From Mesostigma viride (lineage: Eukaryota; Streptophyta; Mesostigmatophyceae; Mesostigmatales; Mesostigmataceae), in the NCBI GenBank assembly GCA_009746045.1, contig RPFO01000213.1, forward strand, positions 11,971,063 through 12,031,062: a stretch of DNA of 60,000 nucleotides, written 5' to 3'. The position numbers and the translations under genes are program-made. Numbering within the stretch: the first letter of the stretch is position 1; every line of letters begins with the position of its first letter. Positions 23,346 through 34,902 of this stretch are shown in pieces. A model generated the notes under the pieces. The model had not been told where the DNA came from and ran no database searches. It saw nothing but the letters and a program-made list of their open reading frames with translations.

Positions 23346-25018
23346 TAAGCACATGGACTAGCAAGCTAGCTCCCATGCGAAACAAGCTTCTAATAGTGCA
23401 TGGGAATATTTTTGAAGAGTTATTCATCACACCCTGGACTAACAATGCCTAGTGAAGCGTGGGCTATGCATGGCAGATGGAGGATGTGGCCATGGGCATG
23501 CCATGAGCTGATGCCAGCGAAGGTGCTGGCAGCAGGCACGTTAGGAAGTAGTGGGACCTACGTAGTGATGCAGAACAGAGGGGCAGGTAGAAAGTGATGC
23601 AGATGGCAGAAGTATGGCCAGTGGCACCAGGCAGCGATCATGAAGGCTATCGGATATGCGGATAGATGTTATGGTCTAGCCTTGAGGTTATGTTGCTTCT
23701 GCTGCATGATGGAAGGGAAATTTAGGTCGCAGGTGGCAGCATATAGCCAACAGTGGTGTCGTGTGCAAAGCAACACAGTGGGGTGGGCTTGTGGTGAAAG
23801 CTCTCCATTCAGATTTCCGTGGCAAGATGCCAGGTCATGACATTGTATGGTGCTGGCAAGTGGTAGTGACAGATTGATTGTGGCAGTGATTGAAAGCAAT
23901 GGTGAGCAGTAGGGTGCCTTCTTTGATACTACACTTGTACTGGCGTTATCTGTTGTGCCAGGTGCCAGCTACATCAGCTGGCGATGCTGCTAAATGTGGC
24001 CCCAGTTTCTGGTGCTATAATAGATCGGATGAAGAGGGGAAGGTCCTAGTGGCTGAAATCATGAGCAAGGCTGCGATGGGTGAAGTCAATATGGCAGATT
24101 GTGGCAGCAATGGTGCAGGGCCTGGCGTTATCATTCACGGCAGATTCCATACTGCGCTGTAGGGACACTGCCAGCAGTTACACCAACAGGAGAGACTAAT
24201 GGTGGTGGACGTTGCTGCTGGTGGGAGTCAACAATAACTGTCACATGGGTATATGCACACGATGCACCTGGTGGTCCCTCCACGCTATGTAACGACAGGA
24301 ATGTTGGTATTGCTAGGCAATCGTGGCATTGCTAACAATTTAAGGCGTAACAATGGTAGGTGTGTTGGGGTGGTGGGGAGTGCTGTGGCAGTGGTGTAGC
24401 AGCAAGCACTTTAATGATCGTTGTTGTGATGTTGTTGTGAGCCCGTAGAAGGTGTCTTGGTGAGATTCATGCCTCTTACACAATGCTATATGCCAATTGT
24501 GCACTCTGCCGTCCTCTCAATAATATGCATCATAGGCAGCAACCATATCAAAGACAAATCAGCCCCCTTCCATGTATAGTACTTAGCTCAGCCTGCTTCA
24601 ACATATCTGAAAATTACAAGGGCAACTGATCCTGGGTTTCCCAAGGCAGCAACAGCAGACGCACACTTCACATAACTGAGGTGCCCGCTGCTTTCTTCGT
24701 GCCTCCCAGCCCCAGATTAGAACACGCCGCCCATCGTTGATAGACATGGCGCATTCTAATCTGGCCAAGGAAAGACGTTGAAATACTTACCAACATTCCA
24801 GTAAAGTGGAGCCCCACCAGCGTGTATTATGGCCCGTTAGAGCTGGATAAGCTTCAGGGTTGCATATGATCAACACCTATGCTGACTGATCGAATAAAGG
24901 ACAAGTACCTTTTGTTTGCTGTCTTCAGGCTCAGCTTCCCACGCCATGAACTTTACTTGAAAACTGTACATCACGCGTTTGCAGAGGCTGGCTTACGTCT
25001 CCCCTCGAGCAGCGATTC
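23346..25018. other. no gene recognised
   Basis: Intron 2 sequence. 23440-24440 has a loosely repetitive GGTGGCAG/GGCAGTGGT texture. A hairpin lies at 24712-24764: arms CCAGATTAGAACACGCC and its inverted copy with two mismatches, loop 19. Confidence 0.35.
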
Positions 25019-27226
25019 TTAACACGTCGTACGTCAAAACTCAGTCCTATTTTTAGAACTGAGTATACAGTACTGACTTCAAGCTCAAGTAGTGGTAAGG
25101 GCAGGGGGGTACCCCATATGTTTGATATGCATGATGGCACTCAATATCATGCTAATGCTTGGGCATATGCCTAAAAAATCATATGTGGACCAAATCATGT
25201 AAAATTTTACAAGGGTGTCAACCCATACTCGCGATTTGGCAATTTTCTGTGGAAGGACGAGTTGGGAAAATTCAATAAAATCCATATGCATGTTGAAAAA
25301 ATATAGGCGTGTAAACAATATAGTTCTTGAAACATGGCAAAAAACTGGGCTCAATTTGGCCACAGCCTCTACCTGAAACTCACCAAAAACCACCAGCCCT
25401 AAGAATGGGTTACGAGGTTGCTAGCAATGTGCAAGCATGTAAGTGAGGTCATACTACACACCACCGTGGCCACCAACCATGCCAATCAACTCATTTCCCT
25501 TCTAGCATAACAGGACAACATACTTGCATCATCATATTGCAGTTATATTATACCTTAGTATGTGTGAGAGCCTATGCACGCACGTAGGGAATGGGCATTG
25601 ATACCTACCTACAAAGGGTTTTATTATAAGCCTTAACCACCAATATAATGGGTATGTTAAGCATATTTCGATTGTTTTTAATAAGAATAGAGATGGCTAA
25701 CACTGTTTTGCCTTGCCATGGCATGGCCAACATACTTGTTGGCACATGATGACAGTGGTTTATCACCAAGATTCTTCACTCACCCGTATAAGCTTGAAAG
25801 CAAGCTTGATGCAGCCCATGGCCACACAATCACGCAGTATGAACGTGGCAAAAGAATAACTAACATCTATGAAGGTATTTAAACCCATACAGCGCCTAAA
25901 AAACTGCAAAAGTACACTAGGGTAAGGCAAATGCCTGGTAACATCATCAAGAAAGGGGGGTTTAGAGAGGGGCAGGCAACGGTCAAGAAAGCGCATCAAG
26001 ATTCGAAACTGACAACGCCTCGCAAGCTGAAACTCATGTAAGAACATCAAAAAAGGATGAGGTGACGATATTTCAGCTTTACCGTGCACGGATGGCGTTA
26101 TCTTGCCCCAGGCGGTGCCCGCAAAAGTGACACTTGCGGCACACAAACCATGACATGACAGAGTGGTCGAAATCATCAAATCTTGAATGCCACTGACTTT
26201 ATTCTACACACATGCATGATAATAATTAGAAAGAAGTATATAAACCCTTCGAGCTGCACCGTAAAGCAATTTTAGTCATCAGTTCCATCAACCTGCCTGG
26301 TCGCAGTTTTTTCCAGCAAGAACAGTGCCGACACCTGGTAAACCGCATCCCCGCAAGCTAAAAATTGGTTTGTGTCATCTTTAGGACATATAAGGCCCGG
26401 TCTATACGAATTTTATTAAAAAGGTTGGGCTCAAGTCACCGTGGACGGAGGCATACGGCGCGTGTGGGGAACAGTACGAAGACGTTATAAGGTGGACGGC
26501 AAAATCTTACAGTCGAGATTCTCCCGCCAACTTTATGTTATGTTGCCGAGTAGCCCATTATATTTTTAACGTGATTTTTAATGACCCCCCTTAAAAATGC
26601 GCTGATTTATTAAAAATCGGACCCATTTTAACTTGAACTAGGTACCGCCGTACCCAGTTCGTACACAGCGGTTCCACCACCTAATTTTCGGGCGGTTATG
26701 GGAGTTACGTTAGCGTTACGCGATCCGATCTTGCTACGGCCGCATCGATCCCCGCCTTGATGGCTTGCCTCGAGGAGCACCGCAAGATGAAAAATTGGCA
26801 AGATCGAGCCGTCCACGTGTAAATTTGTGCCCTTAAGCTTTTTAATAAAAGTCGTATAGACCGGGCCTAAAATCCATTTCCTGAGTTTTACCAGCTGAAT
26901 CGTCCGCAAACGTAAACTGCATGCATGGGCGCAAGCCGCCATGGCTAGGTCGTGCATTTCCGGAACTCACGTTTCACGTGAAAAAGTACCCTTACCACCT
27001 GTACTTTGACCGTACATTTAGCCGCCCAAACAAAATCCAAAAAAAACGCAAAAATATGCCCAAGAAAGGTCTTTTCACGTAGTATTTGAATAAATTTTGA
27101 GGGAATTTTTTTTACAACCATTCCGACTTGGGCGAATTTTCTACGTGAACCCAAAACTCAGTCCTAAAATTAGGACTGAGTTGAACTCAGTCCTAAGAAT
27201 AGGTGCAGGTACGTACGACGTGTTAA
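25019..27226. mobile_element. TIR element flanked by TTAA
   Basis: A perfect 16-bp inverted repeat, TTAACACGTCGTACGT, lies at 25019-25034 and 27211-27226. Subterminal copies of AACTCAGTCCTA follow, and on the right these form their own palindrome (27150-27195). TTAA at both outer edges is either part of the TIR or a TTAA target duplication of the piggyBac kind. The 2.2-kb interior has no recognisable transposase; the longest frame (26179-25763, minus, 138 codons) is unassigned. Confidence 0.7.
26394..26867. mobile_element. PIF/Harbinger (Tourist)-like MITE nested in the TTAA element
   Basis: 474 bp with ~30-bp inverted repeats beginning GGCCCGGTCTATACGA (one mismatch over 30), flanked by TAA on both sides. 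A 3-bp TWA target duplication and a GGCC-type end are the hallmark of PIF/Harbinger MITEs. No coding sequence inside. Confidence 0.8.
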
Positions 27227-28083
27227 CGGGGCGTCCGTAACATGAACGAGGCGCTTTCATGAGCCTCGGGGAAAGAGTCAGGCAGAAAATCTGGATGGAT
27301 AAACAGGGCTGGCTTCATCCTACCTTTGATCGGGATGCCGAAAAAGCAGCGTCGACTCAACCAGCGCAATGCGTATGTATTCATGCTTCATTCCGCAACG
27401 ATCGCAGGCGATATTCAGTGATGCGCGCAGGTCTACACCACAAAGCCAGCACAAAATCAGGCTGGGCTTCGCTCTAGAAGTTGTTTAAGCGCCCTGCGCA
27501 AGTGGGATTTTAAAAATGAAAGAAACAAGCGGGTGGCATATTTTTACGTGCGTAACCATCATCATCCCCGCACGTACCGTTCTGGCAGCTCCAATTGCTG
27601 CGGTAACGTGGCATTTAGAATGGCGGTCATTTTGACAGCAAGTATTTCAGTCAAAAATTTTTGAATTAGTCACAGAATTGTGCGAGCGGTTTACCTCGAG
27701 CTGATTCATCGCCATGCTCGATAAATTTCCTGTGAGACTTTTGGGGGGGCGCTGAAAAATGCAGCGGACCTGACCCGAGGCCGCGAAATTGCCCGCCTTT
27801 TTCCTGTTTCCCCGAAAACATGGGCCGATTTCTTGAGGAAAAAATATATCTACGTAAAGTAGATGAGTTATGACGGCTTAAAAGTGCATTCGCTATCGTT
27901 CTCATAACCGTCACTAGGAATTTCACGGCCACCATGGGTGCTGCGTGACTTTTTGCCTCGTCGGCACCTTCGCGCGCACCCGATTTTTGGGATCTTACGC
28001 CAATTTGGTGACGGAATATGAATATCATTTCGGGACCAGCACGCCGTTGTGATGGCAGAATCATGGATAAAATTCCCACTCAC
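27227..28083. other. no gene recognised (intron 2, 5' end)
   Basis: Minus-strand frames here start inside the intron right after the exon 2 donor and are taken as readthrough, not genes. Confidence 0.35.
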
Positions 28084-28212
28084 CTTACGGCTAATGGTAT
28101 GCAGCACACCGCCCTCCACCATAGACCTCTTCGTCCACAACCCCTCAAATTCAGGGGACGAAGGTTTGACTTCCAGACTCTTCTTGCGTGTTTGGTCGTT
28201 AAGCTTCCACAC
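28084..28212 (-). CDS. WD40-like gene, exon 2
   Basis: 129-bp phase-0 exon (43 codons) with acceptor CGTTAG and a consensus donor AAG/GTGAGT at 28083-28078. It begins VWKLNDQTRKKSLEV. The Trp is at the invariant blade-closing position, and the exon 1 end DDEKSGIR joins to it as GIRVWKL, the classic WD40 core. It ends GGVLHTISRK. No in-frame ATG opens it (GTG is its first codon), which supports it being an internal exon. Intron 1 (3.2 kb) upstream contains all the polypyrimidine arrays. Confidence 0.6.
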
Positions 28213-28392
28213 CTAACGATTCAACGTCCATAATTAAAGTGCACGAAGGCCAACAGAAAAAAAAATTATGTGATGAGATGAACAACTGCAAAAACTTCAC
28301 AGAGCACATTAATATGTATGTATTGCAGGCCTGCATACCTAATATGTATGGCATGCCCAAGTCCTGCTACTACACACTGTGCCAAGCACTGA

Positions 28393-28640
28393 GCACTGAG
28401 CACCGAGCACCGAGCATCGAGCATCGAGCAATGATCGAGCACCAAGCACCGCGCGTCGAGCGTCGAGCGTCGAGCGTCGAGCGTCGAGCGTCGAGCGTCG
28501 AGCGTCGAGCGTCGAGCGTCGAGCGTCGAGCGTCGAGCGTCGAGCGTCGAGCGTCGAGCGTCGAGCGTGTCGAGCGTGGAGCGTGTCGAGCGTGGAGCGT
28601 GGAGCGTGGAGCGTGGAGCGTGTAGCGTGGAGCATGGAGC
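28393..28640 (-). repeat. 7-bp minisatellite GTCGAGC / GTGGAGC
   Basis: About 16 perfect GTCGAGC copies (28451-28566), bordered left by GAGCACC/GAGCATC variants and right by GTGGAGC variants. The unit reads open in all frames, giving spurious Arg/Ser-rich ORFs on both strands. It sits in intron 1 of the WD40-like gene. Confidence 0.93.
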
Positions 28641-30060
28641 AAAAAGCATCAGCCACTTGCGGGCAGTGTCCTGCCTTAGTGCGGACATCTGTGGAAAAAT
28701 TTGCATGAAACTAACCAGACTGTGCAACAATACGTTACACATTGCTGCACGTTCAACGTGTATGTGAAGCAAAGATGGCACGCATTACAAGCCACATTAA
28801 AGCGTGAGGCCCAGCTACCATACCACATGTAAATCCACTTTTTTGCACATGACTGCTAGACGCTACTCCCGTGCAATACATGTAATAGACCCGGCTTTTT
28901 TCTGCTGGATATGTGGGGCACAATCAAGACATGACAGGACATATTACAAGATCGTTGCATTAGAATGTTGTTAATAAGACATTGGCTGAACCGGTTCGAT
29001 AACAGCCCCACAAGTCGGCGACATGTTCATCCCTCGCCCAGCATGGCAAAGTTAAAGTCCTGTACACGAAGTAGAACTCCCTTGGCACTGCTTGTCTACC
29101 CCTCAGGCTGTGACATCCAGCCCCACTGTTTACTTGGGCACAGCATCCTGGGCACATCAGCAAGCATTAGCAAAGGGAAGAACGCCATAATGCCAGAGGC
29201 GCCAACCACCTGGTGGATGGGAAAAGCACCATGTATGATATTACGAGCATATGTAGAGTGACAGGAGCTTTTTCTCACCACGTGACCTTACAATGGGTAC
29301 AGACAGACGAGGCTACATACAGCATTCCCAGATTCCCTCAACTACATCAACGCCTGAGTATCCCTTGATTTAAAACAAGGCATCACAAAAAATAGCGAGA
29401 AGCTTGTTTAACTACTACATTCAACGGAGGCACTGGGTCGTTTGCACAAATCTAGACAGTGGCCGGGCAGGCAGGGTTGAGGCCACGACAGATGCTGGGC
29501 ACTTTTTACCCAGCGCAATACAGCCACATTCTCCCAACACTGCAGTACCTGGTTTTTTCAACTGCTGCAATTCATCCAACAAGTATTCATATTTGCCAGT
29601 AGCATAGACAAGCAACCAAACGACAAAACCATTAGTATAGATGGCAAGCAGCTACAGGAACGAAAACTGAAATATTATCCAACATGGAGGCTACTACACT
29701 TACTGTATCTCTAGTGCCTCCAGTTGCAAAGCCATGCTCCTTAGAAACTGCACCTTCACTCACTCAGATACTAGTATCAGCACAGTAATTCTCGTCATTG
29801 CACGCTGTAGTCAAGCCTTGTGCATTACCGTGTGGGAAACCAACTAAGGCGTACCTTTTGATGCTTAGCAACTCCCTGGAAGGCACTCGGTATAACTGTG
29901 TGCACGTGCACAAGCATGCCACTCTGAACCCTTGTAAGCTTGCAGCCTTACGGGCTTGTGACACCTGTAGCCTTGCAGGCACTGTTGCATCCAACGGTTT
30001 TTGACAGTCATCTGCAAAATTGGATACCCTGATAACAACATCCGCATGACTCTACATAGC
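28641..30060. other. no gene recognised (intron 1)
   Basis: Unique intronic sequence. Short ORFs on both strands show no domains. Confidence 0.3.
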
Positions 30061-30067
30061 CAGCCAG

Positions 30068-30502
30068 TCCGCCTGCCCGCCCCGCCCCCGCCCCGCCCCG
30101 CCCCGCCCGCGCCGCCGCCCGCCCCGCCCGCCCCGCCCGCCCGCCCCGCCCCGCCCCGCCCGCCCCGCCCCGCCCCGCCCGCCCCGCCCGCCCCGCCCGC
30201 CCGCCCCGCCCCGCCCCGCCCGCCCCTCCCCTCCCCTCCCCTCCCCTCCCCTCCCTCCCCTCCCCTCCCCTCCCTCCCTCCCCTCCCTCCCTCCCTCCCC
30301 TCCCCTCCCTCCCCTCCCTCCCTCCCCTCCCCTCCCCTCCCCTCCCTCCCTCCCCTCCCCTCCCCTCCCCTCCCCTCCCCTCCCCTCCCCCCCCTCCCTC
30401 CCGCCCCTCCCTCCCCGCCCTCCCCTCCCCTCCCCCCCTCTCCCCTCCCCTCCCTCCCCGCCCGCCCGCCCCGCCCCCCGCCCCACCCCGCCTCGCCCAA
30501 CC
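30068..30502 (+). repeat. C-rich array, CCCCG/CCCCT units
   Basis: 430 bp almost purely pyrimidine plus G. It starts with CCCCGCC repeats and shifts to CCCCT repeats. On the gene-sense (minus) strand it is G-rich with GGGG runs every 5 bases. The long ORFs through it are artefacts. Confidence 0.95.
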
Positions 30503-30686
30503 CTCCCTCCCTCCCTCCCTCCCTCCCTCCCTCCCTCCCTCCCTCCCTCCCTCCCTCCCTCCCTCCCTCCCTCCCTCCCTCCCTCCCTCCTCCCTCCCTC
30601 CCTCCCTCCCTCCCTCCCTCCCTCCCTCCCTCCCTCCCTCCCTCCCTCCCTCCCTCCCTCCCTCCCTCCCTCCCTCCCTCCCTCCA
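30503..30686 (+). repeat. (CCCT)n microsatellite
   Basis: Nearly perfect tetranucleotide, about 45 copies with one 3-bp phase break near 30590. Confidence 0.97.
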
Positions 30687-30712
30687 CCCGTAAATCCATG
30701 CATGACCATGTG

Positions 30713-30960
30713 CCTTCCTTCCTTCCTTCCTTCCTTCCTTCCTTCCTTCCTTCCTTCCTTCCTTCCTTCCTTCCTTCCTTCCTTCCTTCCTTCCTTCCTT
30801 CCTTCCTTCCTTCCTTCCTTCCTTCCTTCCTTCCTTCCTTCCTTCCTTCCTTCCTTCCTTCCTTCCTTCCTTCCTTCCTTCCTTCCTTCCTTCCTTCCTT
30901 CCTTCCTTCCTTCCTTCCTTCCTTCCTTCCTTCCTTCCTTCCTTCCTTCCTTTCTTCCTT
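30713..30960 (+). repeat. (CCTT)n microsatellite
   Basis: About 60 copies, almost perfect. With the two preceding arrays it forms ~0.9 kb of homopyrimidine strand. Confidence 0.97.
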
Positions 30961-31391
30961 CATCCATTCACGCGCCTTTGTTGGGAAAAGTCACGTGGTA
31001 CAAACTAGTTTGACAAGGTACCTGAGAGATGCACGGCAAAAGTGGGGCAGGGACCACCGCCTTTTCTCATCGCCTCGATTGAAAGTCAGGCCACAGATTC
31101 AATAACTTCAACTGCTCACTGGGAGAGTCCAGAAAGTAGCAGTGTCGTGGCCTGTGCAGATGAGTGCAATACAGCGTCATCATGTAGTGGATGCCTTAAG
31201 GCTAACACATGGCCCAAAGGCCACAGACAGGCTTGGAACTCATTTAAACGGCGCGGTTGTTGGGAGAATATAAAGGCCTCTCCCACACCCTGAGGGGTTT
31301 TAGTGCGTACCCAGGGTTCTGATCACGAACTCCATAGAGTTGATGATGGAGGCAGTAAAACTACATGGCATACGCTCCAAACCTCACTTAC
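30961..31391. other. no gene recognised (intron 1, 5' part)
   Basis: Unique sequence between the CCTT array and the exon 1 donor. Confidence 0.3.
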
Positions 31392-31511
31392 CCGGATACC
31401 ACTCTTTTCATCATCAGTGGTGCTGTACAGGAGGCCATCTGCTGCTGCCAATGTACAGATTGGTTTCGAATCTTCATGCAGGGTGGCTGTGCAGTGGAAA
31501 GCACCCAGGGG
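31392..31511 (-). CDS. WD40-like gene, exon 1 of those recognised
   Basis: 120-bp phase-0 exon (40 codons, one blade length). The acceptor has a pyrimidine-rich tract ending ATATGCAG, and the donor CGG/GTAAGT is consensus. It encodes CTATLHEDSKPICTLAAADG and LLYSTTDDEKSGIR: the His before the first strand, the A-x-A-D-G-LLYS core and the D...IR pair of a WD40 blade, needing V-W next, which exon 2 provides. Its acceptor implies at least one more upstream exon with the start codon, not found by eye between here and the DIRS at 34.4 kb. Confidence 0.6.
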
Positions 31512-33996
31512 CTGCATATAGACAAGCGAAAGGCAATCAAATGTGGAAGGGTCCAAACACGTTCCCAAACAAGAATCGAGTTCATAGTTAACACGGAGCT
31601 TTTAGACATGATCCCAAAAGAGCAAAGCAAGTGACGCTTCCAGCATGTATTTGTATCCCATGTTATAAAATATGAATCCTCGCAGTGAATGAGAGTGGTC
31701 GGCCTGCCCCTCTTTCTTTTCGTCAACCCAAAGGAGGAAGAGTCCGCCTCATTTCTTATTATAGAACTGTTCGTGATGTGCTGCTAAACCTGTCAAAGGC
31801 ATCCAACAAAAATGACTTTAAGCCCCCCACACTAGACACACAATGTGGGTATACCTAAGCAAAAACCAAACATCCTACATGGGAAATAAGACGGTTGACC
31901 ACTTCTATGAAACTGCATCAGATGAAACTGAGTCAGATGCCGCTAGCATTGATGACCATTCACAAATGACGTGCTGACTGTGGATAATGGGTTAAGTATC
32001 TTTGGTGAGGAATGTGGATATGCCGAGGTATGAGACCACATGCAAACATTCCAGGAATAATTTTAGCGTCATAATGATGAAACAAATAGTAAACGGCAAG
32101 ATTACCTTATGGTTGAATATGAACCAGTACCATCCTTCAGCAGCGGCCCTTTACTTGGCTGTTACGACGGCAGTGGCAATGTGCTGGTTGACTAGCTAAC
32201 TTCTCTCCATAACTGGCTTACCTTCCTTCTCAACTGGCTTAAAGGCCCCACATCTGTCTACCTTTGAAAAGGCTTGACATATGTGCACTATTGTACTAAA
32301 AATATGCACCATCTTCCATACGATGATCTAGAAAGCGGGCCTTGCTGCATACAGAGGGTTAAATATTCCATGCAAATTCAAAAGGATCGGGATTTATTTA
32401 ATTGAGTCAACACCCCCCTTACGTCGTTACCTCCCCCATTGTGTTGCAACAACCCTTATGGCTTATGTAGAAGTACAGTAGACATAACGGCAGTATAAGC
32501 ATCTCTGCTCGCACTGTGCAAGGCATTTCATCTGCACATAAATTCTGCTGACCCATGTTCGTCAAAAATTTGGTATGATACTGGATTCGAATAATGGAAT
32601 GATACTGGATTTTTGGTATGATACCGGACCTCTCGCATGTTTGCGTGCCGGTGCGGGTGTTACATGTGTTACATCACTAAATGTGTGTGTGATTGGGGAG
32701 GGGGAGGGGGCGGGCAGGTAGTATGTTTTCAATCACATTGGAAGTGAAGGCTGATGGTTCATGGTCTGCGCCTCGGGCTAAAGAATGTAGCCCTTATAAC
32801 CCTCAATGGTAGGTGACAGGACAAGTAATTACATGCTCGTGTGGTAGGTGACAGGACTAGTAACAACATGTGACATGCCGCAAGGACGCCTGGTGCTAAT
32901 ACCAGCTGTGTCAATTACAGACGAGGAAACCAAGGAAAAAAGAGAATGCCCCTCGCATAATTTGAAGCACCTCATGGTGGTCATGCCATTAACAATGCTG
33001 GCACCGATGACATGAAGTGCCATTCTCTTAATACTATAGCACCAACCTATGGCAGGAAGATAGATATCCAGTGCAGGAGTCTTCACAGCATGTGCGATGC
33101 TTCCTAACCCATAGTCCGTGAACTACCCGACCTGTCAGGTAGTTTGACAAACGGTCGAATTTCGCGCCACTTGTGACAGAAGAAAGTTGTCTGATGGGTC
33201 CGGGAACACTTGGGGACGAAGGTGATGCATAGGTTTGGGGGTAATATTCGCCATAGCCTGGTAATACCAACGTGAGACACTGAGACATTGAGAAAGTATG
33301 ACATGACTTTGGCGGGAAAATTTCACTCTCGCGCGCGTGAAGAGATATGGCTGTCAACTTGCCGTTAGCACAAAAATGGTGCGTCTCGCGGCTTGAAACA
33401 ATTCAGAATGGTGATGCGTGATTTTCGTAGGTCAGGCACGGCCAGATTTTTAGGATTGGGAAAATACAGATGGGAAAATACTGCCTTCTTGGTCATCAGT
33501 GCCAGATGAGTATCATCCATAGCTTATGTATCATCTTTCAATTTTCTCCTCATGGCCGGGCAGTCTGCGCCAGCCCGGGCGTCCAGTTTCGGTACGGGAC
33601 ATCCGCTGCAGCGTTTCCTGGGATTGCGGATGCGCTTACATATAGGTCATTTTGCACGAAACATCAACCTGGTAAGCATGGCTGATGCATGCATGATGCG
33701 GCTATGGCGGCCTATGCCTGTCTATCATTAGTATGTGTGAGATATGAGGGTCCCGGCCAGCAGAATCCGGAAAGGTCGTGATCGAGCCAGGTACAGCAAC
33801 GTATTTGCGTGTTGTTTGCAGCGGAATGCGTCTTACATGCACTATATTTCATGAGTGTATTAGTGCACCGTTCAGCAAGTTTCCATACCTTCTGTGAAGA
33901 GTGCCATTAGTCATGCCCAGTTTATGGCATGTCTTTGGAGTACATCATTCCGTTAGTGCAGGTATGCAACGTGTTTGTTGTATTCCAGCACTTTGG
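31512..33996. other. no gene recognised
   Basis: Expected to hold the 5' exon(s) of the WD40-like gene, but none was convincing. 32570-32640 has three GGTATGATACTGGA-like repeats. A short acidic plus-strand frame at 31879-31977 is too short to call. Confidence 0.3.
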
Positions 33997-34040
33997 GCAA
34001 GGGGGGTGTCCAAAAACAAGAAAATTGACATCATGCTGGA
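33997..34040 (+). repeat. inverted repeat flanking the DIRS insertion, left arm
   Basis: GCAAGGGGGGTGTCCAAAA and a following CATCATGCTG match the reverse complement of 39715-39756 (GCAAGGGGGGTGTCCAAAA, then CACCATGCTG). The pair brackets the DIRS element plus about 0.4 and 0.2 kb of flank, so the DIRS may sit inside an older TIR element. Confidence 0.6.
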
Positions 34041-34450
34041 TTCGAGTAGATCTCGCGAAAACAAGCATGTTTGCCACTGGTCGCAACCCCAGGGGGTCTC
34101 TAGGTTAGAAGTTACAGAGCCTCAAAAACCCTTAACTTAAAGGGTAGGTAGGTAGGGTGCCGGGACGATATGGGTTTTTTACAACAAGACACTTGGATTT
34201 TCTGCTAGCTCCCTGTATGGTCGGAATTTTGAAACGGTTTGACGGACAAACTGATAGCACTTGGCGAGCTGAACCCAAATCTGCAGTCAAAATTTTGGCA
34301 GGTACCATAGAGGGGGGGGGGTTGCCCGCAAGATGGTGCTGCCCCTAGGCACGGAAGTATGCTGCCGTCTGCCACCACTACAAGGCTTCGGCTATCCAGC
34401 GCCGTGCCGTGCCAGTATCGCCACGCGCCGGCCAACGACCCATTTCAGAA

Positions 34451-34831
34451 AATCGGGGTTCTCTGAACATAGTTTCTTTATAGTGATACGGAAGGGGAGC
34501 CGCTGATGCTAGGTGAAATAGAGCTGGGTGATGTGATCGTAATACGGTTGATTAGGCTTCTAGTGTACGAGTATTACGGATGATATGGCCTAATTGTTGC
34601 GGCCCATACCTTGACGGTGTGCTGAGTGCCTTGACGACGGATTTTTGCGTCTAGGTTCTCCTAACAGATCTGTGATTGCGGACGGGTTTGCAACAAGCAA
34701 TATCTGAAGTAAAACTTGACGGCTAAAACTGTTTAGAGGCCGTTGCCGGATCTGGCCGTTGGTAGAGAGCCGTTGGCCTTGAAACACGATAAAAGCTTGC
34801 TCACCTAGCTCATGGCGGTCTCTTTTGTTTT
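34451..34831 (+). repeat. split direct repeat A1
   Basis: Starts AATCGGGGTTCTCTGAAC and ends TCTCTTTTGTTTT. Same length as A2 (39002-39382), differing at a handful of bases (for example GGTTCTCCTAAC against GGATCTCCGAAC). Confidence 0.93.
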
Positions 34832-34902
34832 AACGAAGGCGGCGACAGGGGTCAGGGGCAGCGTAGCTGACGCCCGGAATTCCTTTCTGCAAAGCGGCTG
34901 GG

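Noticed and set aside
28385-28640. CRISPR-like array
   Set aside because: Units are 7 bp, contiguous and without spacers; the window is eukaryotic.
28266-28781. Ser/Arg/Leu repeat ORFs on the minus strand
   Set aside because: Readthrough of the 7-bp GTCGAGC minisatellite; not conserved coding sequence.
30001-30967. Very long ORFs (up to ~320 codons) on both strands, Pro- or Gly/Arg-rich
   Set aside because: They are translations of CCCT, CCTT and CCCCG arrays, and all frames are open because of composition.
33552-33671. Plus-strand candidate first exon (MAGQSAPARASSFG ..., donor GTAAGC)
   Set aside because: A good ATG and donor and 120 bp long, but no phase-compatible second exon was found and no domain is recognisable.
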